Shown here piece after piece: positions 31,760 through 43,654 of a DNA stretch of 64,000 bases; positions within the stretch are counted from its first letter, which is position 1, and every line of letters starts with the position of its first letter. The notes under the pieces were generated by a model. That model saw only the letters and a list, made by a program, of their open reading frames with translations. It had not been told where the DNA came from and did not search any database. The translations under genes and the position numbers were made by a program. This stretch comes from Endomychus coccineus. Lineage: Eukaryota; Arthropoda; Insecta; Coleoptera; Endomychidae. Location: NCBI GenBank assembly GCA_958510875.1, contig OY294070.1, positions 3,038,001-3,102,000 of the forward strand, in the 5' to 3' direction.

Positions 31760-32383
31760 CCTAGGTGTATACGTGTATATAATTTAGAAAAATACCTGTA
31801 TGAAATGTAAATACTTACACTATGTATACTATCTATATACTATTGTAATATCGATTCTTACCAGAATGTACATTTTTCTATTTTCTATTAAATCTAAATG
31901 TGAATATTGCAATTATGAGAAAAACTTATACCTTAAAATGAGAGAATACATAAAAATGTTGGGACAGCCTTGATGTGTTAAGTCTGAAAAGTCATAAGAC
32001 GTCCTAAATGTTGGCTAAGTTGTAGAATCAAAGCTCTTCAAGAAATTGGCACCCTCAGAATGAGTTGAAGTGTAACTTTTGATTCATTTTCCTTTTACTA
32101 ATAAACAGTTAATTTTCATTCAGAAGAGTTGATTTTGTTTCCTATTACTCATTACTACTTATTTCTATTATATGATATGATTGTAAATAGATTTGACTAT
32201 TATTTCCCCCTTTCATAAGTGATTTACGTTGGTACGCTGGCCAACTTTATTAAAGTTCTCCCATGAAGCAGTCCGAAGATGAAACTCATTTTGTTTACGG
32301 ATGATTGTGAGAAGCTAAACTACAGTTAACTGAAACGGAATCGAACCTCACGTATTGGGTTCACAGATAACTGAGTCTTAATT
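31760..32383. other. Unassigned region
   Basis: AT-rich with no recognised coding or repeat structure. Confidence 0.3.
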
Positions 32384-32915
32384 TGATCAAAACTGTCAAT
32401 TCCGATATAACTGTGTTATAATACACTCTCAAGGATGAGAAATTCTATTTTGCCATGTTGCAGTCTTCCGAAACCATGAATTTTCGCCATCCCCTAAATA
32501 AATACTATAAATACTACTATAATACTATAAAATCAGATTTAACATGATAAATACACCCAATATTGGTATCCACAACCTTCTGAGATCAGATAGAACAAGT
32601 GCCCTCAATTATATGAACCTTAGGGAATTTTCGCATTTTCTCAAATTTCGTAAGGGGTACCTAAGTATGGAAAAATAGTGAGTTTGGTCGATCTCATCGA
32701 TTCCGATAAAACGCCGTCATAATAAACTCTTTTGGATGAGAAATTCGATTCTACCATTAGTTTTCACCTCGGACGCTGAAGAAACATGTTGCAGCGATCC
32801 GAAAACCTGAATTTTCGCCATCCCTTCGATAAATACGCTATAAAATCACTTTTAACACGATTAATGCACCCGGATTTTGTTTCCACAACCTTCTGAGATC
32901 AGTTACATTGCTACT
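32384..32915 (-). repeat. Dispersed copy of the 309-bp satellite, inverted
   Basis: About 1.7 monomers of the unit tandemly arrayed at 50993-54525, in opposite orientation ('ggtatccacaaccttctgag' near 32560, 'ccattagttttcacctcgg' near 32755). It is clearly diverged from the array, and the first monomer has an internal deletion. Confidence 0.85.
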
Positions 32916-33724
32916 CTTTTTATTATAACCACTGCGTAGTTAGCGAGGACGTGGTAATATTCAGAATTCTCCAAATTATAATGAATCTGCATTTTGATGT
33001 CATTAGTTTGATTAGTTTGGCGCCTCTTATATATACCACTATGTCACGATGGTTCAATAATTTAATTATACCTACCTGTTTTCGATGAAGGTGACATTCT
33101 ATTGTTTCTGTTTTGTACATCACATTACTCCCTTCGTAATAATTATCTCTAAAATGAAGTATTCTATGTTCACCGTGGACCCCATACAGATGGTACATCT
33201 ATGGAATGAACTTATACCGTTGTAAAATGTTTCAATTAGCTAGTTATTAGCGTTAAAAAAATGTATTTCCGTTTAGGATACTAGGATATTTGATAAATTC
33301 TTTCGGATCAAGTACATATAAATCACATGGTGCCATGTGCCATGAAAACCGTATAAACAAATCACCATCAAATTAAACTCGACAAAAAAATAAAACCTTG
33401 TGCAAACAATTCATTTATGGCATTTATTGATGTATCATTGTAAATATTTTCTCTTGTTATTGTTAATACATCCTTGCATTAATCAATTCCATCAGAGTAA
33501 ACAAACTATTCCAGGAAAACATTCAGATATTTATCTCAGATTAATTAATAATCAATCATAATTGCTGGAAACGGATAACATTCTAGAAAGCGGCAAATAA
33601 CCGAAACTAATCTTTAAATTCCAAATTTGCTTCCTTGACATTTGAAAGACTCATCTTAAATTAGTGAATAATGAGCTTCACCATACAAAACAATAACTAG
33701 CAGGTCGGTTTGTACGATAAACAT
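32916..33724. other. Unassigned region
   Basis: No recognised genes. The ORF at 32923-33198 (-) has no domain. Confidence 0.3.
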
Positions 33725-33858
33725 GCCAGAAGGGTTAAAACGAAGTGAATGAGTGCCAAAAGGATCGACTTATGCTTTCGCTACAAAACGCGCACGTCGT
33801 CTTTGGCACAAGCCGATTAAGAGCACGCGCAGCAGTCTGTCTAGTTGCGTGAGCTTTA
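33725..33858 (+). repeat. Dispersed GC-richer repeat, copy 2
   Basis: Same block as 3425-3595 ('agaagggttaaaacgaagtg ... gcagtctgtctagttgcgtg'). It ends immediately before the transposon at 33858. Confidence 0.6.
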
Positions 33859-33976
33859 TATAAAGGAGTTTCCATTAAGAGTTACCGGATATTTGCGGGT
33901 TGTATTTATCATGGGGTGCCATGATTTGATAACAGCATCATTATTCTGTCATTTCAAGGCTTGTACAAGTGTAAAT

Positions 33977-34258
33977 ATGGAGCGATACACGATAGAGCAG
34001 CGTGTTTACATCGTTAAAACCCATTATGAAAGTGCATCTTCTATAATTAATACATTTCGCAGAATACGTGATTACTTCGGTTCACATAATCGTCCAACGG
34101 AAAAAACGGTTCGTAATATTGTGCGCAAATTTGAAACTACAGGATCTGTTCAAGACGCGAAGGCACCACTATGTATTCGGTCGAAACGTACGGCTGAAAA
34201 TATTGCGGCAGTTCGGGAAAGTGTAGCTGAAATTCCAAAAGTGTCCATTCAAGACTAA
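33977..34258 (+). pseudogene. Transposase N-terminal helix-turn-helix domain
   Basis: It encodes MERYTIEQRVYIVKTHYESA, then RPTEKTVRNIVRKFETTGSV and SVAEIPKVSIQD, a DUF4817-type paired helix-turn-helix of insect transposases, and stops where the catalytic domain should begin. The open frame extends upstream to 33845, but the Met at 33977 fits the family start. The same domain in another subfamily is at 40746-41021. Confidence 0.65.
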
Positions 34259-35637
34259 ATTAGTTATCCTTGACTTTACATTATTTTTCTGCTTTGTATT
34301 CACAACAAACATCTATTAACAATTATATTAAGTCAGCATTTATTAAGAAATTAACAATGCATGGAACTTTATTTCTATATGTAGTGCTGTAACGTCTCAT
34401 ACATTTATTGGTGTAAAATTGAAACTATGGCTGCAATTATGAGAACAATGGAACCTAATCGTCAATTGTTTCACATGGCTAGTTTGACGTGCGATTAATT
34501 GCCAACTAGCGATGAAGTTAATTAACCAGCTCTAACACGAGTTAACTCGGTGTTCTTGACATTGCCCCAGTAGAAATTTCGATATAACAAATGCATAGGC
34601 TTACGTTACTTTCTCTCTGCAACACTACGTTTTTAGTTTTAACTTTCTCTCTCTCTCTCTTAAACGTAAACAAACAAATTGAACGCTTCGTTAATATACG
34701 AAAGTTGGCATGCTTATTGTGCATATTTATTTAATATGAGAAATTGACATGCTCGATGAAATCTATCTTTGATGAAGTATCATCAATATGAAGCTTTTTT
34801 TTTGTATTTATGCTTTCAAGGAAACTAAACGTTAGTGTTCTGATGGTATAACATTCATTTTCCAAATTGTCAGCAAAATGACAAGAAAATGAAAGTCAAC
34901 CGGCCGATACAATACTTTATTTTATTTCAGTACCTCATTGACATCGAAACAAATTTAATTCTTCATTCCGAAGAGTGTTGCAATCCTGGTATAGTATATT
35001 CTACAACAAGTTTGGAATGGTTCGTATTCCAGGCGAGCGAAACGTTTGTACAGATAAAACAAAAAGAAATATTACGTAAAGATGATACATTGTTTTTGTA
35101 AATGCCAAGTCAGATAGGTATTAACATTGAATTCTTCATAAAAATTCCTAGATCTTGTACCATGATGGGTCTTCATTTACCCATAAGAAACTGAACAACA
35201 ACTCCAGCAAGTATTGTGGACATATGAAGCACATTTTACACGAACGTGGATTTATTAATTTTCACAATTTACCGTTTATGGCCAAATGAAACTACTCATG
35301 GTACCAGATCTAGGAATTTCCAAGAAAAATTCAGCGTCAATGTGTGGCTTGGCATTTACAAAAACAATATTTCTGACCCATAAGTTTTACCAGACAGACT
35401 AACGGCCGCTGTATTTTTCGAATTTTCGGAAACTAATCACGAAGACACCACACAATGAGGAAACAAATGCATGGATACAATTGGATGGCTGATTGGCTGT
35501 CCTGCCCATTTTGGAAGACAAGTATGAGAATGGCTGAATAGGAAGTACGGTGAAAGATGGATTGGTAGAGGTGGTCCAGTTGCATGGCCTCCTCGATCGA
35601 TCGATTCGATGTTTGTATGAGGTAATTCGATAACTAT

Positions 35638-36290
35638 AGAAGATACAAAAGAATGGAAGTCACATTCAATCTCTTTTTTTTTTAGACCATTTCACTGACG
35701 GAAACAAAAATTTGCTATCGTATTTTGTTTTCGAGTTATAAACAAATCGATTTTCCGACTTGTAGATATGTAAATATCGTTAGGAGCAAATAACTTTTAC
35801 ATTCTTGAGGCACTTTTTTCTGCAATTGTCAATTGTCTATGGCTTAGTTAAAACAATTTTTTTCTCTTTTAACTTACATCAAGTAGGCGGACCTCATCTA
35901 TGAAAAATCTCTTTCCGCCAAGCCATTTCTTATTTCTTCAAGTTTAAAAATCGCAGGGGACCAAATCTGGAGAATGTGGTGGTTTCAACAAACCAATTGT
36001 TATTACTTCGAATAAACCTTTTTAATAAATTTACTGACAAACGGATAAACACTGTCATGGATGAGATACTTGAAATAAATATAGAAAAACGCAAAAAGCA
36101 TTGATTAAATCAATGCAAAAAGTAATATAGTAAAACATTATTTTTAACTATGATTCTCATTTGAAAACATACAACTTTAGGCCATAACCCATCTTTGGAA
36201 GTCGAAAACAAAAGACGATAGCAAATTTTTGTTTCCGCCAATGAATTTGTCTAAAAAAAAGAGATTGACTTCCATTTTGATTGTATCTCC
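35638..36290. repeat. Inverted repeat pair near the transposon right end
   Basis: 35638-35755 ('aaacaaaaatttgctatcgt') and 36185-36290 are inverse copies about 430 bp apart, with a few mismatches. Confidence 0.7.
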
Positions 36291-36389
36291 TATTCCTAAT
36301 TGGACTGCTTGTTAAGACACCTTTAATAAGGGTTGGTAAATAGGAATCTATTTTACCCAAGTTTCAAGGTCATCCAGTATATAGTTTAT

Positions 36390-36589
36390 CGATGGATGTA
36401 ACGTAGACAGCAAAGAATTCGAAGAATGCAAAACAGAAGTAAATAAACGACCACCATATGTCTCATCATCAAAACGGATTTCTATAATCAATAAACCGGC
36501 CCTAATAATTCAAATTGACCATTTCGACTGATAATTTCCAAGTCCAGCCGAACAGCATTCTTGCGTTAGATTTACAAACAAGTTAGGTC
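36390..36589. other. Spacer
   Basis: Nothing recognised. Confidence 0.3.
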
Positions 36590-37085
36590 CGCTTCTTCTG
36601 GGCGCCAGATTCCCAACAAGGTCGTAGCACGGCCTTCTTACTGGATTCAACAACTCGTGCCCGCGCGGACGTCGTTTGTTTTATCAGAGTTCAGCCATAA
36701 GTTCAATGCCGGCGTGTTATCATAACATTTGAATGCTATTTGAATATGTCACGTTGTACGACCTTCTTCAAGCGCTAAATCCTTAGGGAAAATACCAGCA
36801 GCGCAAACGGAATAATGTGTTAAATGATGCCTTTCTTGTATTCAGTGTATTCGTTCGTTACACCATTAGAGCCTACGGGCACGAGGAATTGGAGTAACGG
36901 GAAGGCATACGACGTCGGATGATGCGTCAGGTTGCCTCCGTCGACGACCTGATGCGTGGGAGGTCCACCAACCAGGTGCCGGAGGCCGCCACGTCGTCGT
37001 CTACTCCTAAGGAAGTATGTATGGCCAAACGCCGCAGACCTCATGGGTCGGGGGCGGGCAGCTAGGCGGGGGCTCTCATCCGTTC
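36590..37085. other. GC-rich island of uncertain nature
   Basis: This stretch is far more GC-rich than its surroundings. On the minus strand 'tggcgcccagaagaagcgg' (near 36594-36612) looks like a retroelement primer-binding site, which would make 36613-37085 an LTR. No second LTR or matching termini are seen. The ORF at 36820-37044 (-) shows no domain. Confidence 0.3.
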
Positions 37086-38520
37086 ATTTATTTATTCCAG
37101 CTCAATGGGAGAAATCCCTTGGAGTGCTTAGGAGTACTTATAATATAATTACAGAGTAGGAATTAAAATTAACTAATATACACAGTTTTACAAATATCAT
37201 TAGGGTTACAACAAAATATGTTAACAATCAAACCGATCATCTCGTAGAATCTACACAATTGGAAATTGGGGAAAATAATAACGTATTTGTTCTGCAGAGT
37301 GGTAGATAAAATGTTTGTGTGGAACGGGTGCTAGCAGATGTAACATGTAAATTCAGCCTTGAGAAAATCACAGGTTATGGATGATCTTATAAAGGAATAA
37401 AATACTATGAATTTCCCTACGTTTATATAACTCTAGGCAAGAGAATCAATCTAATAGAGTCTGGTAGGAAAATCCAATAGATGGATAATTACCATCAGCT
37501 TTGAAGGGTACATATCTTAAGAAACGTCGATTCACGCGCTCTATTTTGTTTATATAAATTTTTTAATGGGGGTTCCACAGAATTGAAACATATTCGAGCT
37601 CAGAACGAACAAATGAATTGTATAATATTATTATTGAACCACTATTGATAAGTAGGTGACAATTCCGGACGATAAAGCCCAGCATTCTGTAGGCGCTACA
37701 AACAATTAATTCAATGTGAGACGCAAATGACAATTTCACGTCAAATAAAACTCCCAAGTCTCCTAAACTATATCAATCTAGCAAGAGCTGTGTCAACAAA
37801 TTTGTGATTGTAAATAATAGGCGTAATTTTCTTGGTGAAAGTCATTACAGTGCACTTGCTAATACTAAGCTCCAGATGGTTTATTACACACCAAGTACTG
37901 AGTGCATCCAAGTCATGCTGCAGTGAAATACAACATAAAGAATACTTTACTGCCGAGTAAAGTTTTAAATCGTCTGCATAAAGAAGAAAATAACAAACAA
38001 ATAAAGAACAAATGTCATTGATAAATAAATTGAATAGGAGTGGTCCAAGTACTGACCCTTGAGGTACACCTGAGGTGGCATGAAATGAATACGATTTAAA
38101 ACCCTATACTCTACATATTGATGTCTATCACTTAGGTTAGAATTCCAAAATTGAATAAAATGATTTGTGAATGCAAAGCTAGACATTTTATTCAATAAAA
38201 TACTGTGATCCATTTTATCAAATGCCTTAGCAAAATCGAGGTATATACAATCAACCTGGGCACCCTCATCAATAATATCAGCCAAGTATTGACTGTAGCT
38301 ACAGTTGATCTGCCAGGCATGAACCTATGCTGCTTTGCGGATTTCTGCAGTTTTACATAATTGAAAGTAGCATCATATATGATATATTCAAAAATTTTGC
38401 AGAAGTTATTGATGATGGCAATTGGGCGAGGTCTATTACCTTTTTTAAAAACCGGTACTAATTAAGAAACTTTACACAGATCCTGAAAAGTATGCGATTT
38501 TAAGGTTAATGAATTGCACA
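37086..38520 (-). mobile_element. LINE relic, minus strand
   Basis: Minus-strand frames give LVPVFKKGNRPRPIAIINNF (RT motif 1), RFMPGRSTVATV, CIYLDFAKAFDKMDHSIL (motif A), a decayed motif B, DDLKLYSAVK and LFDVKLSFASHIELIV. The 3' tail is 'ggaataaataaatg' near 37088-37100. Several stops and frame changes. Confidence 0.7.
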
Positions 38521-38559
38521 TCTTTACTCATTCCTCAATAACCGTTGTTCTCTCATTTA

Positions 38560-38838
38560 GTGGTTCGCAAAATTATCCCATCCTACTTCGAAAGTAATCC
38601 AGTACCTTCCAGTCAATACATTCAAGTTGTATGTTCTATATCGGAAGGTGCTTTGCCATAATCGGGGAATTGAACGGAAAAATATTAAGCGATTTTCCAC
38701 AAATATCTGCATCCATGATGGATAAACGGAGCTTTTTTTTGGCAATCGAAGCTGTCTCTTACACACGCAGGAGATTACACCTGCAAAGCGAAAAATTCAG
38801 CCGGTGATGTTCCTATTCCTCAGGGTTACAAGTGAATG
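38560..38838 (+). pseudogene. Orphan Dscam-type immunoglobulin exon, frameshifted
   Basis: An acceptor-like 'ctctcatttag' (ending 38559) precedes a sequence reading VRKIIPSYFESNPVPSSQYI then QVVCSISEGALP. After a frame change comes GELNGKILSDFPQISASMMD with KRSFFLAIEAVS, and after another, LTHAGDYTCKAKNSAGDVP. The order C..SEG.LP, LNGK, L.I..V, HAGDYTC.AKN.AG is that of a Dscam-family Ig domain. Two frameshifts and a missing donor mean it is not functional as it stands. No neighbouring Ig exons are seen, so it may be a stray duplicate of an alternative exon. Confidence 0.6.
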
Positions 38839-38984
38839 GTTAATAATTTATTATTGAATGGCTTTCCTGTTATTTTTGAACCTTGGAAATATAAAAATGG
38901 TCCTTTGAGATCGACATATTATATAATTGTGTTTTTATCTGCTTATTTTTTATACTAACAGTATTTAATTCATCATTCAGTTCA

Positions 38985-39125
38985 TCCAAGAATCAGGCCG
39001 TTCTATTTTGAAGATAATCCTGTACATGGACGGAGTATCCTCCGACATAACGGCTATTAACGCTGGTGTTCCACAGGGACCTATCTTGGCACCAACTTTG
39101 TTTCTGCTCCATTAAACGATCTGCT
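38985..39125 (+). mobile_element. RT motif-B fragment of a LINE
   Basis: Reads ILYMDGVSSDITAINAGVPQ then GPILAPTLFLLH in one frame; nothing further of the element is visible. It borders the hAT relic on its right. Confidence 0.6.
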
Positions 39126-39610
39126 GAAAATGATTGCTGTGATTTCAATCCGCGCTTCAAAGCGCAAACTTCCTGTATATTTTGAGTAATTTTGGAAATG
39201 TTCCGTTTCATAATGACGTTTAATGTTATCTTCTTTGAGAACCGCTATGGTTTTATTGCAAATCAACCATAGTGTCTTCTTACTGGACTCAATTACGAAA
39301 TATTGAAAGTTCCATTGATCTTTGAATGTTCTGCATTCACTGTCTACTTTTCGCTTCTTTTCCATACTAGTAAATCATACACAAAAACAACAAGTCAAAT
39401 CAAAATACTGTTACTAAGATGTCTTTTAAACTCGCATAAACATGTTTTAAGGAGTTACGCACTACTTTATTTCACAACAGACAGTTTCGCTTCCTTTGCC
39501 GTCCGTGGGCGGACTGACTCGCGGTCGCGCCGCTAGCTTTGTTATACTCTAATTACTGCCATCTAGAAGTGAGTGGTATACATCACAACTTTCTCGAAAC
39601 AACTCATTTT
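39080..39610 (-). mobile_element. hAT transposon 5' fragment, copy 2
   Basis: The minus-strand ORF from 39365 (EKKRKVDSECRTFKDQWNFQ, WLICNKTIAVLKEDNIKRHY) matches the N-terminus of the hAT relic at 48047-48265 almost throughout. The non-coding flank 39366-39600 matches 48266-48500. This is the ZBED/GTF2IRD2-like hAT type. Confidence 0.7.
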
Positions 39611-39619
39611 TCTATAGAT

Positions 39620-40264
39620 ATTTCCATGGTCGGTGTTCATCTATCGATAGAATATCCCAAGAAACTGGATAAACTGAACCGCTTGCTTTTATTCTAGAGG
39701 TACCAATTTATCTTTCGCAATTTCGTTGGAAGATTCAGGAAGTAATATTGAGAAACCCACCAAGTACCAATCAATACTGGCAAACTAACCGGAAGATAAA
39801 ATACCTGTTATATAATCAACTTTCGCACCAGAACAGACAGGCCCTGATATTCATTAATTTATTATCCATTAAGTGGTCAAATCATTTGAAACTATTGATA
39901 TTCAACAAACGGCATTCTTCGTTTTTATAAATATTTATGTTTCGCGCGATCTTCGCCGCATCTCATCTTCAAATAATTTCAATTCGTACGTCAGAACATT
40001 CCGATCTGGGTGTTCATTTTAATTGGATATAAAATGGGTTTTCCAAATATTGGTATACGTGACGATGATAAATCATCTAAGAATTTCCGATAAACAATAC
40101 TGCATTTTTTATGTGATAGATGAAGAGGAAGATATGTAGAGGCGATACATTATCTATTTTGTGGTATGATTGATGAGAAAAGGTGCAGTTCTTGTATTTT
40201 CTGGAGAATACACGCTATACGTAATGTAATAATAAGCTATAAAGAGTTCACACTGTGGATATAT
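39620..40264. other. Unassigned region
   Basis: No gene recognised. Confidence 0.3.
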
Positions 40265-40465
40265 TATAACATTATTGATAAGCAATAATCACTCTTATCC
40301 ACTAAAAATACTATTAAAGTACTGAGGACCTTTCGGCAACCAAGTAACCATCATCAAAGTAAATCAAAATGTGCCTGTTCTAATACTATTTGGGGATAAT
40401 AATGTAAACAAGGGTTGCCCTCAGCTGGAGATAAATCGGAATTTAATAAATTGCTTTTTCGTTTA
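40265..40465 (-). mobile_element. Penelope-like element, left part of the split copy
   Basis: 'actgaggacctttcggcaac ... ttgctttttcgttta' matches 1195-1340. It is interrupted at the TA (40464-40465) by a DNA transposon and resumes at 43271. Confidence 0.75.
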
Positions 40466-40745
40466 TTCTGGGTTCCCCATAAAAGACTACTCATTTTATA
40501 TTATTAATGAATTCCATACGAGATAACTACGAGATAAATAGGTTGTTCTCTGTGGGATTGTCTTCTGTAGTCTTTGGGATTTAAGTAAATTATTAATCAA
40601 GTAGGCGCCTGTCACAAATAAATTTTAAATTAATAATTCCGTGGAACGCCATTTTTCTACGAGAAGTTTGTTAGTTTTCATCAATAATTATTTTTTTTTT
40701 TTGCTTTGAGACATTATTTCAACATCCGTTTGAACTTTCACGGAT

Positions 40746-43128
40746 TACTCAGTCCAACAACGTGTGTTTTGTGTAGAAACTTACATAAGAAGCAATTCGA
40801 TAGAAGAAGTTAGGCGTGCATTCCGACGTCAGTTTAATAACAACAATAGGGGTCACGCGCCTAATCGTAAAACTGTTAAGTTATGGATTCGTCATTGGCG
40901 TGAAAATGGTTCTCTACAAAATTTGAAGAAGCCTGGACGTCGAAGAACAGTTCGTACACCAGAAAATATTGAACGAGTTAGAATTGCGTTTACGAGAAGT
41001 CCTAAAAGGTCTGCTAACTATTATCAAATGCACAAAATGGTTTTAGACAAAACAGGTCAACCGCCACTGCCATTGCCGACATGTGCCATCATATTTACGA
41101 AGCCTTAAATAATAGACAGTCACCCCTCGCTCTCTATTTTGATTTGAGTAGAGCTTTTGATTCTATTAATCATAATCTTCTACTAGAAAAATTAAACCTG
41201 ATTGGTATAAGAGGCAATGCAAATGAATGGATCAAAAGTTATCTTCAAAACAGAACACAAATTGTATGCATTGAAAATTTTAAATCAACCCCGAAATACA
41301 TGCTGACAGGTGTCCCGCAAGGCTCAATTCTGGGACCACTGCTTTTTATAATATTTATAAATGATATGCCAGCACCAAGTACCTCAAAAAATAAAACTAT
41401 TATCTACGCTGATGACACAAACAAAGTGCTATCTGAAGAATGTTTAATGATACAATGGCGCAGGCCAATACTTCAGCAAATGAGCTTCATCAATGGTGTT
41501 TAAGCAATGGGCTTATGCTGAATTGTACTAAAACTTTTTTCATAGTATTCCTATCAAAAAATAAAGTCCAAGACTGCAGTCCTCTTATTAAGATCAATGG
41601 CAAATCTTTAATACAAGTAAATTCCATAAAATTTTTAGGAGTAACACTGGACCACAAAATGACATGGGAGGAACAAATTGACAAAATAGTTGCAAAATTA
41701 AGCAAATCTTGTTTCCTTATTAAACACATCCGGGAAACAATATCTACAAATATACTAAAAAACGCTTATTACGGACTTGTACAATCAGTTTTATCACATG
41801 GCTTAATGTTTTGATGGAATTCAGCTCACTCTCACAAAGCGTTTATAATGCAGAAAAAATTTATTAGATGTATGGTTCATGCGCACCTTCGAACTCACTG
41901 TAAGCCAATTTTCATAAAATTATCAATATTGACGCTGCCATCATTGTACATATATTTGCTTACTCTAAACATAAAAAAAACAACAACATGCACTAAAACA
42001 AAATAATCATTTTCATAACCATAATACCCGCATTAGTAATCATTTACACATGCCTTTCTCCAGATTAGGTGTTGGACAAAATTGTGACTTATATCAGGGT
42101 ATAACATTTTTTAATCGATTTGTAAGTTTGTTTGGCGATTTTAATAACTTTAGCAATTTTAAAAATAGACTGCATAGATATTTAGTAAATAAGGCTTTTT
42201 ATTCTGTAAATGAATTCCTATCTTTAAATTAGATTGTAGATTTTATTGGACTAGTTTCATAAGAATTTGTACTTTGTATAAATCTTGGAAAACGAAATAT
42301 ATATTATTATTATTATTATTAATCAACAAACCCTTATCCTAGGAATATCGAAGCGAAGCTTAGATCGAATTCTTCAAAAGGATTTAAAATTTCATCCCTT
42401 AAATACCAAATGACACAGCACCTTGGCAATCAAGATAAAGAAGCAAGGTTAGCATTTTGTCAAGAATTTTTGGATTTACATCAAGGAGCAATTCACAGTC
42501 TCCTAATGACCGACGAAACAAATTTTTATTTGAACGGCATGGTCAATAAACAGAATTTTAGATACTGGTCAAATGAAAATCCTCGTGAAATCTTTACACA
42601 GAACCTCCATAATCCAAAAGTTGTTGTTGTGTGGTATGAAGTAGGATCTTTTGGTATTATTGACCCTTATTTTTTTGAGGATGAAAATGACCGCGCTGTA
42701 ACAGTAACATCCGAGTGCTACGTTAATATGTAACATTTTTCATTCCAGAATTAAATAGACGAGGATTACTAAACAATGCCTTACTATTCCAACAAGATGG
42801 GGCAACAGCTCATACCGCCAAAAACTCAATGAGGGTCCTGCGAGAAATGTTTAATGGCCGACTCATTTCTCGATTCGGAGATTTGCCTTGGCCCTCGAGG
42901 TCCCCCGACTTAACGGCACCCGATTTTTTCCTGTGGGGATATTTAAAAGCCAAAGTGTTTGCGAGTCGTTCAGGTACGATCGAGGAACTGAAAGTCAAAA
43001 TTCGTGAAGAAATTGAAGGAATAGACGAAGGTTTGCTACGCCCTGTAATGAACCACTTTTCATCTAATATTGAAAAATGTGTTGAAGTTGGTGGAGGTCA
43101 TTTAGAAAACGTGATTTTTAAAAGTTAG
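40746..43128 (+). pseudogene. DDE transposase interrupted by a LINE
   Basis: N-terminal part: DYSVQQRVFCVETYIRSNSI with KTVKLWIRHWRENGSLQNL and SPKRSAN (DUF4817-type helix-turn-helix), ending at 41021. After the LINE comes LGISKRSLDRILQKDLKFHP, then in another frame HSLLMTDETNFYLNG (first Asp), LFQQDGATAHTAKNSM (second Asp) and WPSRSPDLTAPDFFLWGYLK (third Asp). It ends at 43128 after CVEVGGGHLENVIF. Frame changes near 42408 and 42735 and a missing start add to the insertion. Catalytic residues are recognisable but the gene is dead. Confidence 0.8.
41022..42325 (+). mobile_element. 5'-truncated LINE with (TAT)n tail, nested
   Basis: It begins mid-RT (AQNGFRQNRSTATAIADMCH) and continues with ALYFDLSRAFDSINHNLLLE, GVPQGSILGPLLFIIFINDM and TIIYADDTNKVL. 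After a frame change near 41440 come GLMLNCTKTFFIVF and IKFLGVTLDHKMTWEEQIDK. It ends at a 'tattattattattatt' tail (42302-42320). Both borders fall inside the transposase SPKRSAN..LGIS segment. Confidence 0.85.
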
Positions 43129-43270
43129 AATTAAATTAAGTCAAATATTTATAAGTTATCATAAATCCCAAAGAGTTAGCTGTAATTTAGTAAAATAAAA
43201 AGTTTGTTTTGTTAACTACAAAAATTTTAATTCAAATATTAAAATGGGTAGTCTATTATGGAGAAACCTG

Positions 43271-43620
43271 TACATTTCCATCCCTTCCAAATTACCTAGA
43301 TATTTGTCTGCACTGTGTTTCAAAAAGTGATGAACTTTTTTGAGAAACGGTGTGACCTGTATTCAAAATATGTTCGGCTACCGCTGATTTTGCACCATTA
43401 TTTTTCTTTACATGGGCAAAATGTTTCTCATGACGAGTTAAAATGTTCCGTCTAGTTTGACCCACATAGCAATTTGAACACGACTACTCACAATAGATTT
43501 TGTAAATCCCGGATTTGTCGAAATCGGAAACATTATCAAAGGTGCTGCCCAAACGAGGTTTTAACTTGTTCTTACAACAACTGGTTGTATTGCAAATTTA
43601 GAAAACAAACTAAGGAATTT
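43271..43620 (-). mobile_element. Penelope-like element with GIY-YIG endonuclease end
   Basis: On the minus strand, from about 43520, the sequence reads CSNCYVGQTRRNILTRHEKH, then KSAVAEHILNTGH near 43390. These are the catalytic core of the C-terminal GIY-YIG endonuclease of Penelope-like elements, ending in a stop near 43310. The right half of the copy starts at 40265-40465. Confidence 0.75.
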
Positions 43621-43654
43621 ATTAATTACTGAAGAATGATAAGTGAAACTTATG

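Larger units (their letters stand above)
33858..36381 (+). mobile_element. Tc1/mariner-superfamily transposon relic
   Basis: An N-terminal helix-turn-helix ORF at 33977-34258 and a far-decayed DDE C-terminal piece at 35520-35700 (GRGGPVAWPPRSID) belong to one transposase type. The right end 'tcatccagtata' near 36381 reads inward as tatactggatgaccttgaaa, comparable with the terminus at 5147. An inverted pair (35638-35755 with 36185-36290) sits near the right end. The left end is inferred from 'tataaaggagtttcc'. Confidence 0.55.
40466..43270 (+). mobile_element. Tc1/mariner-superfamily transposon split by a LINE
   Basis: The ends 'ttctgggttccccataaaag' (40466) and, inverted, 'caggtttctccataatagac' (43270) are terminal inverted repeats, flanked by TA at 40464-40465 and 43271-43272. 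The transposase reading is 40746-41021 plus 42326-43128, split by a LINE. The host sequence on both sides is one Penelope element. Confidence 0.8.

Noticed and set aside
36590..37085. Possible LTR with a minus-strand primer-binding site
   Set aside because: One PBS-like word is not enough: no second LTR, no TG...CA ends and no gag/pol nearby.
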